Of a stretch of 64,000 nt of DNA, positions 17,164 through 25,987 are shown piece after piece (the stretch's first letter is position 1; each line of letters starts with the position of its first letter). The stretch is from Adlercreutzia sp. ZJ473 (lineage in GTDB: Bacteria; Actinomycetota; Coriobacteriia; Coriobacteriales; Eggerthellaceae). Under the pieces are notes generated by a model, which was given only the letters and a program-made list of their open reading frames with translations, ran no database searches and was not told the DNA's origin. The stretch covers positions 1 to 64,000 of the forward strand of contig NZ_JAAVTO010000005.1 in NCBI RefSeq assembly GCF_013185065.1, written 5' to 3'. A program made the position numbers and the translations under genes.

Positions 17164-17604
17164 GTCTGTGTGCTCCTTCTCTCATTCAGACGCGTTGACT
17201 CTCTCCCCCTTCGCGCGCGATGCGGCACGTCCCGCAGCGCCGATGCGCCTGCGCTTGCGCTGGCTCGCCGGCTCGCGAGCGTGCCGATACGCGGATGCGC
17301 GCGAATCAGAATGATTGCCCATTATAAAAGCCTGACCAGCGCAATTCCACCGAGAATAGCGAAGTTTTCGAGAGCATCCGCAAACGGCACACGGGTATGC
17401 GGCGCCTCGCACACGGGTGGCGGGCAGCGGGCGGAGCGGAAGCGGAAGCGCCCGCCCCGCGCCTGGTGAGAGGCGCGGGCGCAGGGCGGGCGGATGAGGG
17501 AGTGAGGAAGTGCGGCGAGCGTGGGCGAAGGGCGGGCGCGGGCGAGGTGCGCCAGCGAGCGAGGTGCGCGGGCGACATGCACGCAGCGCCTCGCGGACGG
17601 CCAG
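17164..17604. promoter_or_regulatory. guaB leader and promoter region
   Basis: On the minus strand a TATAAT box (plus-strand ATTATA at 17321-17326) lies about 160 bases before the guaB start; only a weak -35 is seen. The rest, toward the DUF2148 gene, is GC-rich with no gene I can support. Confidence 0.55.
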
Positions 17605-18129
17605 CTACTTGCGGTCGAAGAAGGGGCTCTTCGAGGAGATGCTCACCACGATGCCGTACACCTGGCGCACGTCCTCGCCGAGCATCCCCAGGCGCTGCGC
17701 GGCGAGGCCCGCCGAGAACATGACGCGCGTGTCGACGCGGTGGTCCGTCGCCGTCGCGCAGGCGGACCCGAGCGCGATCCCCACGTCCACGCTGTTGATG
17801 GCGCACGGCACGCCCTGCGAGCGCCCCTCGCAGGTGGCGAAGCCGCAGTGCCCGCAGTTGAGCCCCTGCGCCTGCTCGCGCGTGCCGACGAGCACCACGC
17901 ACTCGCTCGCGCGCACGTTGCCCGCGTCGCGCAGGAAGAACTTGAAGCCCGTCTCCTCCGACACGCGCTCCATCTCCTGCGCGAGGCGCTCGGCGTCGTC
18001 GCCGTCGACCACGGCGCACTCCACGATGTCGACGCCCTTGCCCTTCGGTGCCGTGCGCGCCGCCACCATCATCTTCTGCGCGATGTCGACCGCCTGCGCG
18101 TGCCGCAGGTCGCGTTCGTTCATGATCAT
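17605..18129 (-). CDS. DUF2148 ferredoxin-domain protein
   Basis: 174 residues from ATG at 18129, with GAGGAG upstream; the longer upstream frame crosses a parS site and is not used. A four-cysteine cluster motif, GLNCGHCGFATCEG followed by GVPC about nine residues on, is the PF09918-type Fe-S domain. These small cytoplasmic proteins are common in strict anaerobes, and their role is not established. Flanked by guaB and an M18 aminopeptidase, neither of which suggests a pathway. Confidence 0.85.
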   Translation of the reverse strand: MIMNERDLRHAQAVDIAQKMMVAARTAPKGKGVDIVECAVVDGDDAERLAQEMERVSEETGFKFFLRDAGNVRASECVVLVGTREQAQGLNCGHCGFATCEGRSQGVPCAINSVDVGIALGSACATATDHRVDTRVMFSAGLAAQRLGMLGEDVRQVYGIVVSISSKSPFFDRK

Positions 18130-18200
18130 GGGATTCTCCTCGTCTCTCGGAAGCTCGTTTTTTCTCTCTCCCCTTCCTTCCTCCCGTTTTCTTCTGGCGT

Positions 18201-18226
18201 GTTTTGCGAAACACGTTTCGCAAAAC
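18201..18226. repeat. Inverted repeat beside parS site 1
   Basis: GTTTTGCGAAA (18201-18211) is repeated exactly inverted at 18216-18226 around CACG. It ends nine bases before the parS palindrome. The arm TTTCGCAAAAC recurs exactly at 36860-36870, in the repeat array next to the third parS site. Confidence 0.85.
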
Positions 18227-18234
18227 CGCCCGAG

Positions 18235-18250
18235 TGTTTCACGTGAAACA
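18235..18250. other. parS-like ParB-binding site 1
   Basis: TGTTTCACGTGAAACA, identical to the Bacillus subtilis parS consensus as I know it. The palindrome extends perfectly to 22 bp (18232-18253). It is intergenic, upstream of the DUF2148 gene. Confidence 0.92.
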
Positions 18251-18397
18251 CTCAGGGCAGTCGCGCGCAAGCTCATGCGCGGAGGCCGCGCGAAGCACGC
18301 GGATCAACACGCGAGGGGAGCAGGGTCGCACGCGGATCAACACGCGGAATTGCGCGCGAGGGGGAGGCGGGGTCGCACGCGGAGCGCGCGGACTGCG

Positions 18398-19963
18398 CTA
18401 CGCGTTCAGGAGGAACGCCTCGTAGCCACGGCGCGCCTCGTAGATGTCGGCCTTGCTGGTGACCTCCCACGGCGCGTGCATCGAGAGCACCGGCACGCCC
18501 GAGTCAATGACGTCCATGCCGAAGCGCGCGGGGATGTACGCGATGGTGCCGCCGCCGCCCGCGTCGACTTTGCCCAGCTCAGCGGTCTGGAAGCTCACCT
18601 GCGCATCGTCCATCACGCGGCGGACGCGCGCCACGTACTCGGCGCTCGCGTCGTTCGAGCCGCTCTTGCCGCGCGCGCCCGTGTACTTGTTGAACACGAG
18701 GCCGCGGCCGAGGAACGCGGCGTTCTTCGCCTCGAACACGCTCGCGTAGGCCGGGTCGAGGCCCGCGCTCACGTCGGACGAGAGCATGCGCGAGTTCGCC
18801 AGCGCGCGACGCAGAGGCAGCGTGCCGCCCTCGCCGACGAGCTCCATGACCTCGGCGATGGCGTTCTCGAAGAGCATCGACTCCATGCCGGTGGCGCCCA
18901 CGCTGCCGATCTCCTCCTTGTCGACCAGGACGGTCACGGCCGTGCGGCGCGGGACGGGCGCGCCGTCGGCGGCCAGCGCCAGCTGCGCCACGAGCGACGT
19001 GTAGGCGCACACGCGGTCGTCCTGCCCGTAGCCGATGACCATGCTGCGGTCGAATCCCAGCTCGCGCGCGCGGCCGGCGGGGACCACCTCGAGCTCGGCG
19101 GAGAGGAAGTCCTCCTCGGAGATGCCGTACTTCTCCTCGAGCAGCTTGAGCGCGAGCGCCTTCACCGGCTCCTTGACCTCCTCTCCCTGGTCGTTCGTAA
19201 CGTCAGCGAGGGTTTCCGTGGTGCCCGAGATTGACGGGCTGGCGGGGGCGAAGCCTACTTCGGTAGGCGAGCCTCCGTCAGCGTGGCAAGATTGGGTGCC
19301 ACGGGAAGCCGCAGCGTCGACTTGTCCGCTCGTCCCGTCAGGGCGAGCGGAACAGCAGAGCGGCCGGTTCCCCACGAGCAGGTCGAGGTCCTCCCCCTCC
19401 ACGATCTTGTTGCCGTTCTTCTCCATCTGCGCGCGGCCGAGGTGCGGCAAAAGGTCGGTCACGCAGAACACCGGGTCGCCCTCGCCCTCGCCGATCACCA
19501 CGTCGACCACCGTGCCGTCGGTCTTCGCCACCACGCCGTGCAGCGCGAGCGGCAGCGCCACCCACTGGTAGTTCTTGATGCCGCCGTAGTAGTGCGTGTC
19601 GAGCAGGGCGAACCCGTCCTTCTCGTACAGCGGGTTCTGCTTGAGGTCGAGCCGCGGCGAGTCGATGTGCGCGCCCAGGATGTTCATGCCGTCCTGCAGG
19701 GGCTCGGAGCCCACGTGCACGAGCACGATCGCCTTGCCGTGTGCGTGCGTCCACACCTTGTCGCCCGACTTGAGCGCAAGCCCGTTCTCCACGCATGCGT
19801 CGAGGCTGCGGTACCCCGCCTTCCCCGCCAGCTTCACCATCTCCTGAGCGCACTCGCGCTCGGTCTTGCACTTCGAGATGAAGTCGATGTAGTCGGCCGC
19901 CAGCGCGTCAACCTCGGCCAGCGCCGCCTCGTCGTACTTCTTCCACGCCACCCCACGTTCCAT
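18398..19963 (-). CDS. M18 family aminopeptidase
   Basis: 521 residues. Zinc-site regions are visible: ILGAHIDSPRLDLK, VDKEEIGSVGATG and the C-terminal VPVLSMHAPWEV. These enzymes remove acidic or other N-terminal residues from cytosolic peptides as large dodecamers. GGAAGGA precedes the ATG. Between LLVGNRP and EEVKEPVKALALKLLEEKYG, where family members have a short linker, there is an extra segment of roughly 55 residues rich in Ser/Gly/Ala/Thr, encoded by DNA with three hairpins. It keeps frame, so the enzyme is probably intact with a surface loop. Confidence 0.93.
   Translation of the reverse strand: MERGVAWKKYDEAALAEVDALAADYIDFISKCKTERECAQEMVKLAGKAGYRSLDACVENGLALKSGDKVWTHAHGKAIVLVHVGSEPLQDGMNILGAHIDSPRLDLKQNPLYEKDGFALLDTHYYGGIKNYQWVALPLALHGVVAKTDGTVVDVVIGEGEGDPVFCVTDLLPHLGRAQMEKNGNKIVEGEDLDLLVGNRPLCCSARPDGTSGQVDAAASRGTQSCHADGGSPTEVGFAPASPSISGTTETLADVTNDQGEEVKEPVKALALKLLEEKYGISEEDFLSAELEVVPAGRARELGFDRSMVIGYGQDDRVCAYTSLVAQLALAADGAPVPRRTAVTVLVDKEEIGSVGATGMESMLFENAIAEVMELVGEGGTLPLRRALANSRMLSSDVSAGLDPAYASVFEAKNAAFLGRGLVFNKYTGARGKSGSNDASAEYVARVRRVMDDAQVSFQTAELGKVDAGGGGTIAYIPARFGMDVIDSGVPVLSMHAPWEVTSKADIYEARRGYEAFLLNA
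19195..19365. repeat. In-frame palindromic DNA insert inside the M18 aminopeptidase gene
   Basis: About 170 bases holding three hairpins: GCCTAC/GTAGGC (19253-19268, inside a larger TGACGG/CCGTCA stem), GTGGCA/TGCCAC (19283-19302) and TCCGCTCG/CGAGCGGA (19325-19351). It coincides with the extra protein segment. The limits are set by where aminopeptidase similarity resumes and are approximate. Confidence 0.7.
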
Positions 19964-20109
19964 GGATCCACGTTCCTTCCCGAAGGCGCGCCCGCCTCGC
20001 GCGGGTGCGGCCCTCGCAGCCGGCTTTCGCGGCTGATCAGTTGCCCGTCATGTCTCGCCGCCCATTATACGGCGTACGGCGGTTTCGCGCGAGCAGGTCA
20101 CCGTACGGA

Positions 20110-20125
20110 TGTTTCACGTGAAACA
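20110..20125. other. parS-like ParB-binding site 2
   Basis: TGTTTCACGTGAAACA again, perfect over 16 bp and symmetric over 18 bp (20109-20126). Intergenic, 1.86 kb from site 1. Confidence 0.92.
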
Positions 20126-20150
20126 TTTGCGCGCGCAGAGCGTTCCGCCC

Positions 20151-20206
20151 GCTTCCGCCGATTCCCGTCGGCTTCCACCTGCTTCCGCCGATTCCCGTCG
20201 GCTTCC
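20151..20206. repeat. 26-bp direct repeat, period 30
   Basis: The 26 bases at 20151-20176 recur exactly at 20181-20206, built from a smaller GCTTCCGCC-like unit; two TTTTGCC copies follow. It begins 25 bases after parS site 2. Confidence 0.88.
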
Positions 20207-20448
20207 GCCAGTTTTGCCGGTTTTGCCAACTTCGTTGAGCTCTCGCCAGACCGCCGTCGACTTCCCGTCAAACGTCGGCCAGCCCCAAGGCGCTTGTCGA
20301 GCATCCGATGGAAGTTATCCGCGGTTTACGTCCTTTTCTTGTCGTGGAATATCGCCGCGCGCGCTGGCACCCTGAGCGCGGCGCTTCTATAATGTGCGGG
20401 ATCCATCAACGGGGCATCACCCCAGGAGACGAGGAAAAGGAGCTTTAC

Positions 20449-21057
20449 ATGAAGGTTCGCGCGAACATCCCCACCGCCGACAACTCCACCAACTTCAACA
20501 TCGTGGCTGACAGCACCACCACCGTGGGCACCACGCTCGAGAACCTGAAGGCCGCCGTGTGCGGCGAGACGGGCGCTTCCGCGAAGTACGCCGCCTGCGC
20601 CGTCGCTGCGCGCGAGCAGGGCTATGACCAGATCGCCCGCCTGTTCGAGGCCACTTCCGCCGCCGAGCAGGTGCACATCGGCCTCGAGGCCGCCGTCATC
20701 AAGGGCATGGAGCCCGACTACGAGCGCCCCGCCGCGCCGGCTGCCGAGGGCGCTGCCACCGACCTCAACCTGATCGCGGGCGCCATGGGCGAGATCTACG
20801 AGACCTCCGACATGTACCCGGCGTTCATCGCGAAGGCCGTCGAGGAGGGCGAGAAGAAGGCCGTGCAGGTGTTCACCCGCGCCAAGCTCGCCGAGTCCGT
20901 GCACGCCGAGCTGTACCTGCAGGCGTACAACGACATCGACGCCGCCGATGACGACGCATACTACCTGTGCCCCGTGTGCGGCTACATCCACAAGGGCGAC
21001 GACTTCGACAAGTGCCCCATCTGCCTCTGCCCGAAGGACAAGTTCAAGGCTTTCTAG
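20449..21057 (+). CDS. Rubrerythrin
   Basis: 202 residues. Ferritin-like di-iron domain with AAEQVHIGLEA and ESVHAELYLQ metal-binding helices. A C-terminal rubredoxin-like centre follows: CPVCGYIHKGDDF plus CPICLCP. Rubrerythrins reduce hydrogen peroxide in anaerobes, which suits this lifestyle. AAAGGAG ribosome site, its own TATAAT box and a terminator immediately after: a single-gene unit. The ~55-base leader is unremarkable. Confidence 0.93.
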   Translation: MKVRANIPTADNSTNFNIVADSTTTVGTTLENLKAAVCGETGASAKYAACAVAAREQGYDQIARLFEATSAAEQVHIGLEAAVIKGMEPDYERPAAPAAEGAATDLNLIAGAMGEIYETSDMYPAFIAKAVEEGEKKAVQVFTRAKLAESVHAELYLQAYNDIDAADDDAYYLCPVCGYIHKGDDFDKCPICLCPKDKFKAF

Positions 21058-21096
21058 CAGTTTGTTCCGTCGTTGCTGACGCAACAACGTGCGTGG

Positions 21097-21129
21097 GAGA
21101 AGGACTGCTGCGGCGGTCCTTCCTTTTTT
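21097..21129 (+). terminator. Rho-independent terminator after rubrerythrin
   Basis: GAAGGAC (21099-21105) pairs with GTCCTTC (21116-21122), with further GC pairs inside, followed by CTTTTTT. Confidence 0.88.
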
Positions 21130-21153
21130 CGGCTGCCGCCCCAGGTCAGTTTG

Positions 21154-21684
21154 CTATCCCCAGGTCAGGATGGGCTTCCCGCCAAGGGACTCCACGCGGG
21201 CCCCCAGGATGCGCCCCTCGCTCACCTGCACCTTCGCTATGCTGCGGGGAGAGCCCCCGCGCGGGAGGGAGGCCGAGCCGGGACAGATGAGCAGGCTGGC
21301 GGGACGCGCCTCGGGGCCTGTCTCGAGCTTCGGCACGTGCGTGTGGCCGTGCACGAGCACCTGCGGGATGGGGTCGCCCGGCGCCAGCGCGCTCGACCCC
21401 GCGTACGTGATGCGCACGTCCTGCGGGTAGTGCGCCACCAAGAAGCGCACGCCGTCGATCACGGGGCGCGCGAAGCGCGTGACCGCGCTGCCGTACTCGG
21501 GAAAGTCGTTGTTGCCGAGGACGGCGGTCACCGGCGCGATGCACTCGAGCTCGCGCAGGATGGACGGCCCGCAGATGTCGCCCGCATGGATGATGTGGTC
21601 GCAGTCAGACAGCGTCGCGAAGGCGCGCGCGTCAAGCGCGCCGTGCGTGTCAGATATGATGCCCACCCATGTCATGGCGTCCAT
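21154..21684 (-). CDS. YfcE/MJ0936-type metallophosphoesterase
   Basis: 176 residues; start ATG at 21684 or nine bases later, neither with a strong ribosome site. Metal motifs in order: IISDTHG, HAGDI, VLGNNDFP, and HGHTHVPKL near the C terminus. Family members hydrolyse phosphodiesters in vitro; physiological substrates are mostly unknown. It faces the rubrerythrin terminator. A longer upstream frame exists but adds only Arg/Cys-rich translation of GC-rich spacer. Confidence 0.88.
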   Translation of the reverse strand: MDAMTWVGIISDTHGALDARAFATLSDCDHIIHAGDICGPSILRELECIAPVTAVLGNNDFPEYGSAVTRFARPVIDGVRFLVAHYPQDVRITYAGSSALAPGDPIPQVLVHGHTHVPKLETGPEARPASLLICPGSASLPRGGSPRSIAKVQVSEGRILGARVESLGGKPILTWG

Positions 21685-22157
21685 GATAGCATGCGCCGCA
21701 CAGCGGGAAGGGAGCGCGCGGCCAAACGCCTTCGCGCAACACGAGCGCCACACGACGCAGGCAGCTCATCGCGGAACGCAGGCACCTTGCCAAGCGCCGA
21801 AGCGCCTTCGCGCCCTGTACGGCATGCCGAGCGCCATCGCGCCTTGCGCAACGCGCGGCCAGACGCCTTCGCGCAACGCCCCGGCCAACAGCCGTCAACG
21901 GCCCGGTAACCGTGCGGCGCTCCCGCACTCGCAGGGCGCGCGAGCTGGCATACTTCTCATCGCGGAATGGAAACGAAGCAAGGGTCACCTTGCTTTCCCA
22001 TCCTTTCCTTCTTCTCTCTCCTTAGGCGCTGGCCTCATCCACCAGCGCCGCCCGAGAGCCGCCCTCCCCGGCGACCTCGGGCCGATGCCGCCGCCAACGG
22101 CATCACTCCTCCTTTTAGGGAAGGCGGCCCCACCCCCTGGCCGCCTTCCCGCATGCT
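21685..22157. other. Gene-free spacer with hairpins
   Basis: Imperfect repetitive CGCC/TTCGCG sequence, then two strong inverted repeats: GGCGCTGG/CCAGCGCC near 22025-22050 and a 12-bp stem GGGAAGGCGGCC (22118-22129 with 22139-22150). Neither has a T-tract. No coding frame I can support. Confidence 0.5.
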
Positions 22158-22383
22158 TGCAGAAAAAATCCGGCATTTTGGCAGAAATCTTCAGATATTT
22201 GTCGATTTCTGTGACATGGAGCCCATCTGAAGTTGCCACTCTGCTCATTACGAAAAGATATCGCAGCTGCGATCAGGTACTTTGCACGATAGAATAATAT
22301 CGCAAGTGCGAAAGCTGCCCTCAGCGGGCAGCTGATCGACAAATATCTGAAGATTTCTGCCAAAATCACCTAGAAAATCTGCA
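22158..22383. repeat. 226-bp palindromic MITE-like element with twin operator motifs
   Basis: Arms of 49 bases (22158-22206 and 22335-22383) are inverted copies: the inner 31 bases match perfectly, then 12 mismatched bases, then TGCAGA matches again. The interior is AT-richer than its surroundings. It contains ATATCGCAGCTGCGA (22258-22272) and ATATCGCAAGTGCGA (22297-22311), two operator-like inverted motifs 39 bases apart, and a GCTGCCC/GGGCAGC hairpin. No transposase. Confidence 0.85.
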
Positions 22384-22536
22384 CGGCACGCGGAGCATGC
22401 AAAACACGAGGCGCGCTCATACGACGACAGAGCGCTGGCGCAGCGGCACGTGCTCGTTCGGCACACCAGGACTCGTTGGCGCAGCGACATGCCGAGACGT
22501 CCAGCGCAGCAACGCCAGGGTGCAGCACCCCCGCCC

Positions 22537-23124
22537 TTACAGCTCGATGCCGTCCTCGGCGAGCAGCTGCGCGATCTGCGCGCGGGCCTTCCCCATCTCC
22601 TTGTCAATGTCGACGCCCTCGGCGTCGAGCCCGTCGGCCACCACGTAGCGCACCTCGGGGATGCCGAACATCTCGGCGAGGGCGCAGATGTAGTCATAGC
22701 CGAGGTTGCGCGTAAGGCGGCTGCCCGCCGTGGTGAGGTAGGTGATGCGGCGCGCCTGGCACAGGCCCTCGTAGCGCGCGTCGGGCGTGAAGTGGAACGT
22801 GACGTTGTCCACGCTCACGTGCTCGATGTAGGTCTTGAGCGCGGCGGGGAAGGTGAGGTCCCAGTACGGCGCGCCGATGACGATGTCATCGGCCTCGGCG
22901 AACTGGTGGGCCAGGTCGAACACGTCGTCATCATACACGCCGCGGCGCTGCAGCTGCGAGCGGAACGCCACCTTCTGCGCCGACAGCGACGTCAGGTGCA
23001 GCTGCTCCAGGTTGACCTCGCGCACCACCGTGCCTGTGCGCTTGACCGCGCCCAGATACGCGCGGCACAGCTGCAGCGTGCGCGACTGCTCGCCGCGAAT
23101 GCAGGCGTTCACAAACAGAACCAT
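22537..23124 (-). CDS. Flavodoxin-fold NAD(P)H-dependent oxidoreductase
   Basis: 195 residues from ATG at 23124, with GAGGGGG upstream. The opening LFVNACIRGEQSRTLQL is the phosphate loop of the NQO/AcpD (PF02525) FMN fold. IVIGAPYWDLTFPAALKTYI and LTTAGSRL are the other flavin-contact loops. Such enzymes reduce quinones, azo or nitro compounds with NAD(P)H in the cytoplasm. Single gene; no partner nearby. Substrate unknown. Confidence 0.85.
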   Translation of the reverse strand: MVLFVNACIRGEQSRTLQLCRAYLGAVKRTGTVVREVNLEQLHLTSLSAQKVAFRSQLQRRGVYDDDVFDLAHQFAEADDIVIGAPYWDLTFPAALKTYIEHVSVDNVTFHFTPDARYEGLCQARRITYLTTAGSRLTRNLGYDYICALAEMFGIPEVRYVVADGLDAEGVDIDKEMGKARAQIAQLLAEDGIEL

Positions 23125-23474
23125 CTTGAGATCCCCCTCGTCCCTTCGCTCACGCGTTGCCGCGCTGCCTCGCCCAAAGCCGCATGGCAGGCTAATTGGG
23201 TGAGCGCCCATGGTACGCCCCTGCGCGGGGAAAGGAGGGGCGCGCTGCCGCGCCTCATGTCAGCGGGCGCTCCGGCTTCGCCAACGGCAAAAGAAGGAGT
23301 ACGAAAAGAAGAATATCGACAGCATGAGGCGATCAACGCCTGTCGGCCAGCATGCGCCCGAGCGCTTGCGACAATGCATGAACTTCGCCAGCGGCGCCCC
23401 GCGCAGCTATCACGGTACCGTCAGCGACGCCCCGCGCAGCTCTCGCGCTTCGCCAGCGGCATCCCGCCCGAGCC
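23125..23474. other. Spacer with short imperfect repeats
   Basis: No gene. Between 23390 and 23470 near-copies of CGCCAGCGGCGCCCCGCGCAG recur two to three times. I see no promoter or terminator that I can defend. Confidence 0.45.
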
Positions 23475-23765
23475 CTACTCGGTGCGCGCGAGCACCTCGA
23501 GCGCTGACGCGTACCCGCCGGTGCCGTAGCTCAGGCACTTCGAGACGCGGGCGATGGTGGTGGCGGAGGCGCCCGTGGCCTCCTCGATGACCGCGTACGA
23601 CTTGCCCGCCGACAGCAGGCGCGCCACGGCCAAGCGCTGGGACGTCTCGCGGATCTCGCGGATGGTGAACAAGTCCTCGAGCAGCGCGAAGATGGTGTCC
23701 TCGTCGTCAAGCGCGGACAGCACGCGCAGCAGGTCGTCCACTTCCCTCGTTCTGATCTCGCTCAT
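23475..23765 (-). CDS. TrpR-like YerC/YecD family DNA-binding protein
   Basis: 96 residues from ATG at 23765, with GAGAGGCG upstream. The TrpR fold is evident: EIRETSQRLAVARLLSAGKSYAVIEE as a gapped helix-turn-helix, then TGASATTIARVSKCLSYG, the recognition-helix pattern of the family. YerC/YecD proteins are presumed transcriptional repressors of unknown ligand. It follows citramalate synthase on the same strand with a 56-base gap, so it may be the last gene of that transcript. Confidence 0.88.
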   Translation of the reverse strand: MSEIRTREVDDLLRVLSALDDEDTIFALLEDLFTIREIRETSQRLAVARLLSAGKSYAVIEEATGASATTIARVSKCLSYGTGGYASALEVLARTE

Positions 23766-23821
23766 TCGCCTCTCGCCTTCTTCACCTTCATCTTTTATGG
23801 CAGACCTCGTGCTGTATAAAG

Positions 23822-25405
23822 TCAGCAAAGACGCAACAACCCGTACTCGATGGACTCGACCAGCGCGTTCCACGACGCCTCGATCACGTTCTCCGACACG
23901 CCCACGGTTCCGTAGCTCCCGCGGCCGTCGGCTGTTGTGATGGTAACACGAGTGATGGCGCCCGTGCCCTGGCTTTCGTCGAGCAGGCGCACCTTGTAGT
24001 CCACGAGTTCCATGCTGCTCACCTCGGGATAGCATTCGCTGATGGCCATGCGCAGCGCGTTGTCGAGGGCGCCGACCGGGCCGACGCCCTCGCCCGTGGC
24101 CACGATGCGCTTGTCCCCCACGTGGATCTTCACGGTGGCCTCCGAGGTGGCGTCCTTCGCGAGGGCGCCGGTGTCCTCGCGGTCATCGATGATCACGCGA
24201 AGGCTCTCGAGCGTGAACGCCGGCTGGTACGTGCCCAAATGCCGACGCAGCAGAAGGGCGAGCGAGCCGTCGGCCACCTCGTAGGTGTAGCCGCGCGCCT
24301 CGCGCTCCTTGATGTCATCAAGGATGGCCTGCACGTCGACGCCTGCGTCGATCAGGTCGATGCCGAGCATGGCCGCCTTCTGCACGAGCGACGCCTTGCC
24401 CGCCAGCTCGCTCACGAGCATGCGTGCGCCGTTGCCCACGGCCTCGGGGCGCTCGTGCTCGTACGCCTCGGGGAAGCGCGCGATGGCGCTGGCGTGCAGG
24501 CCGCCCTTGTGGGCGAACGCCGACGTGCCCGTGTAGGGATGGTGCGCGGGCACCGACACGTTGCACAGCTCCGCCACGTACTGCGCCAGGCTCGTGAGGT
24601 TGCGCAGGCTGCCCGCGCCCACGCAGGTGACGCCGCACTTGAGCTCGAGGTTCGCGATCACCGTGAGCAGGTCGGTGTTGCCCACGCGCTCGCCGATGCC
24701 GTTCACGGTGCCCTGCACCGTCGACGCGCCGGCGCGCACGGCCGCGAGCGTGTTGGCCACCGCGCAGCCCGAGTCGTTGTGGCAGTGGATGCCGAACGCC
24801 TGGCCGGGGAAGGCGGCGACCACCTCGGACACGACGCGCTCGACGTCGAAGGGAAGCGCGCCGCCGTTCGTCTCGCACAAGTCGATCGAGTCGGCGCCGG
24901 CCTCGTGCGCCGCGCGCAGGCACGCCAGTGCGTAGTCGGCGTTGGCCGCGTAGCCGTCGAAGAAGTGCTCGGCGTCGAACACCACGCGCCGGCCCGCCGC
25001 CTTCAGGTGCGCCACCGAGTCGGCGATCATGCGCAGGTTCTCCTCGAGCGTGGTCTGCAGCGCGCGCGTGACCTGGGCGTCCCACGTCTTGCCCACGATG
25101 GTGACCACCGGGGCGCCGCACGCCAGCAGATCGGCCAGCCCCTGGTCCTCCGCGGCGGGCACGCCCTTCTTGCACGTGCTGCCGAACGCCGCGATCTTCG
25201 CGTGGGCGAGCGGCATGGCGCGCACGGCCTCGAAGAAGGCGATGTCCTTGGGGTTGGAGGCGGGGAAGCCGCCTTCGACGTAGTCGATGCCGAACGCGTC
25301 GAGCCGGCGCACGATGCGCAGCTTGTCCTCGAGCGACAGCGTGATGCCCTCGCACTGCTCGCCGTCGCGCAGCGTGGAATCGTAAGTGTAGACGCGCTTG
25401 TCCAC
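23822..25405 (-). CDS. cimA: (R)-citramalate synthase
   Basis: 527 residues from GTG at 25405 with GGGGAGG upstream. HMGL-type barrel: [14 protein letters not shown] at the start (catalytic DxTLRDGEQ), [11 protein letters not shown], and [14 protein letters not shown] with the metal-binding HxH. A LeuA-type regulatory dimer domain fills the last ~130 residues. CimA condenses pyruvate and acetyl-CoA, giving isoleucine precursors without threonine deaminase. The length and [13 protein letters not shown] favour CimA over LeuA. Confidence 0.9.
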   Translation of the reverse strand: MDKRVYTYDSTLRDGEQCEGITLSLEDKLRIVRRLDAFGIDYVEGGFPASNPKDIAFFEAVRAMPLAHAKIAAFGSTCKKGVPAAEDQGLADLLACGAPVVTIVGKTWDAQVTRALQTTLEENLRMIADSVAHLKAAGRRVVFDAEHFFDGYAANADYALACLRAAHEAGADSIDLCETNGGALPFDVERVVSEVVAAFPGQAFGIHCHNDSGCAVANTLAAVRAGASTVQGTVNGIGERVGNTDLLTVIANLELKCGVTCVGAGSLRNLTSLAQYVAELCNVSVPAHHPYTGTSAFAHKGGLHASAIARFPEAYEHERPEAVGNGARMLVSELAGKASLVQKAAMLGIDLIDAGVDVQAILDDIKEREARGYTYEVADGSLALLLRRHLGTYQPAFTLESLRVIIDDREDTGALAKDATSEATVKIHVGDKRIVATGEGVGPVGALDNALRMAISECYPEVSSMELVDYKVRLLDESQGTGAITRVTITTADGRGSYGTVGVSENVIEASWNALVESIEYGLLRLC

Positions 25406-25503
25406 GGTACCTCCCCTTCGCGTCTGGGCGCGGCGCGTGCGGGCTGCACGCGAGCTCGCAAGCCCGCAAGCCGTGCGCGCGAGCTGTGTTGCGCATGGAC
25501 CCG

Positions 25504-25554
25504 CACGCGCCCGCAAGCCGCACGCACCCGCGAGCCGCACGCACCCGCGAGCCG
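25504..25554. repeat. 17-bp tandem repeat, three copies
   Basis: CACGCACCCGCGAGCCG occurs at 25521-25537 and 25538-25554 exactly, and at 25504-25520 with two changes. Confidence 0.88.
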
Positions 25555-25682
25555 CGCTGCACGCGAGCCGCGCCCCGTTTGGATCAGATCATCTTACCGC
25601 AAACGAGGCGCGCCGGCAGGATCGAAAAGAGGAGGCGAAGGGAAGGGATGCGGGCGCCGCGTCGCGGCAGGGGCGAGGACCG

Positions 25683-25790
25683 GCCGCGCCATGCCAGCCG
25701 GAGACGCAGCGGCCATGCCGGCCGGAGACGCGGCGCCTGCGGTGCCGGCCGGAGACGCAGCGCTTGCGATGCTGGCCGAGGACATGAGGC
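25683..25790. repeat. Imperfect ~24-bp repeats (GCCGGCCGGAGACGC core)
   Basis: A unit close to ATGCCGGCCGGAGACGCAGC recurs three to four times with base changes and one 3-base expansion. Confidence 0.75.
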
Positions 25791-25987
25791 GCTGACAGCC
25801 TTCCTGCACGTCAACGCACGGGAAAAGGGCTTTCGCCAAGGCGCCAGTTGTGACACAATCATGCCCTGAAGCATCATGCCGCACACCACGCCCGATCAGC
25901 GGGAACGCGACGCCCAATCGACAGGCGCGCCGCGCCCGGCCGACAGGGGCGCGACGCGCGGAACCCAAGCACGCAAGGAGCGTCCCC

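Larger units (their letters stand above)
19964..20448. other. Intergenic region with parS site 2 and rubrerythrin promoter
   Basis: No gene. It holds a parS palindrome, a 26-bp tandem repeat and, at 20388-20393, a TATAAT box for the rubrerythrin gene. Confidence 0.6.
25406..25987. other. Repeat-rich spacer upstream of cimA
   Basis: No gene. It carries a 17-bp tandem repeat (25504-25554) and a ~24-bp repeat family (25683-25790), both GC-rich and phased like translated repeats although no credible protein is encoded. Confidence 0.55.

Noticed and set aside
15694-17469. 591-codon plus-strand frame
   Set aside because: Antisense to guaB; Arg/His/Val-rich translation typical of GC-rich opposite strands.
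22158-22383. Possible terminator
   Set aside because: Arms are far too long and the interior carries operator-like motifs; no T-tract at the end.
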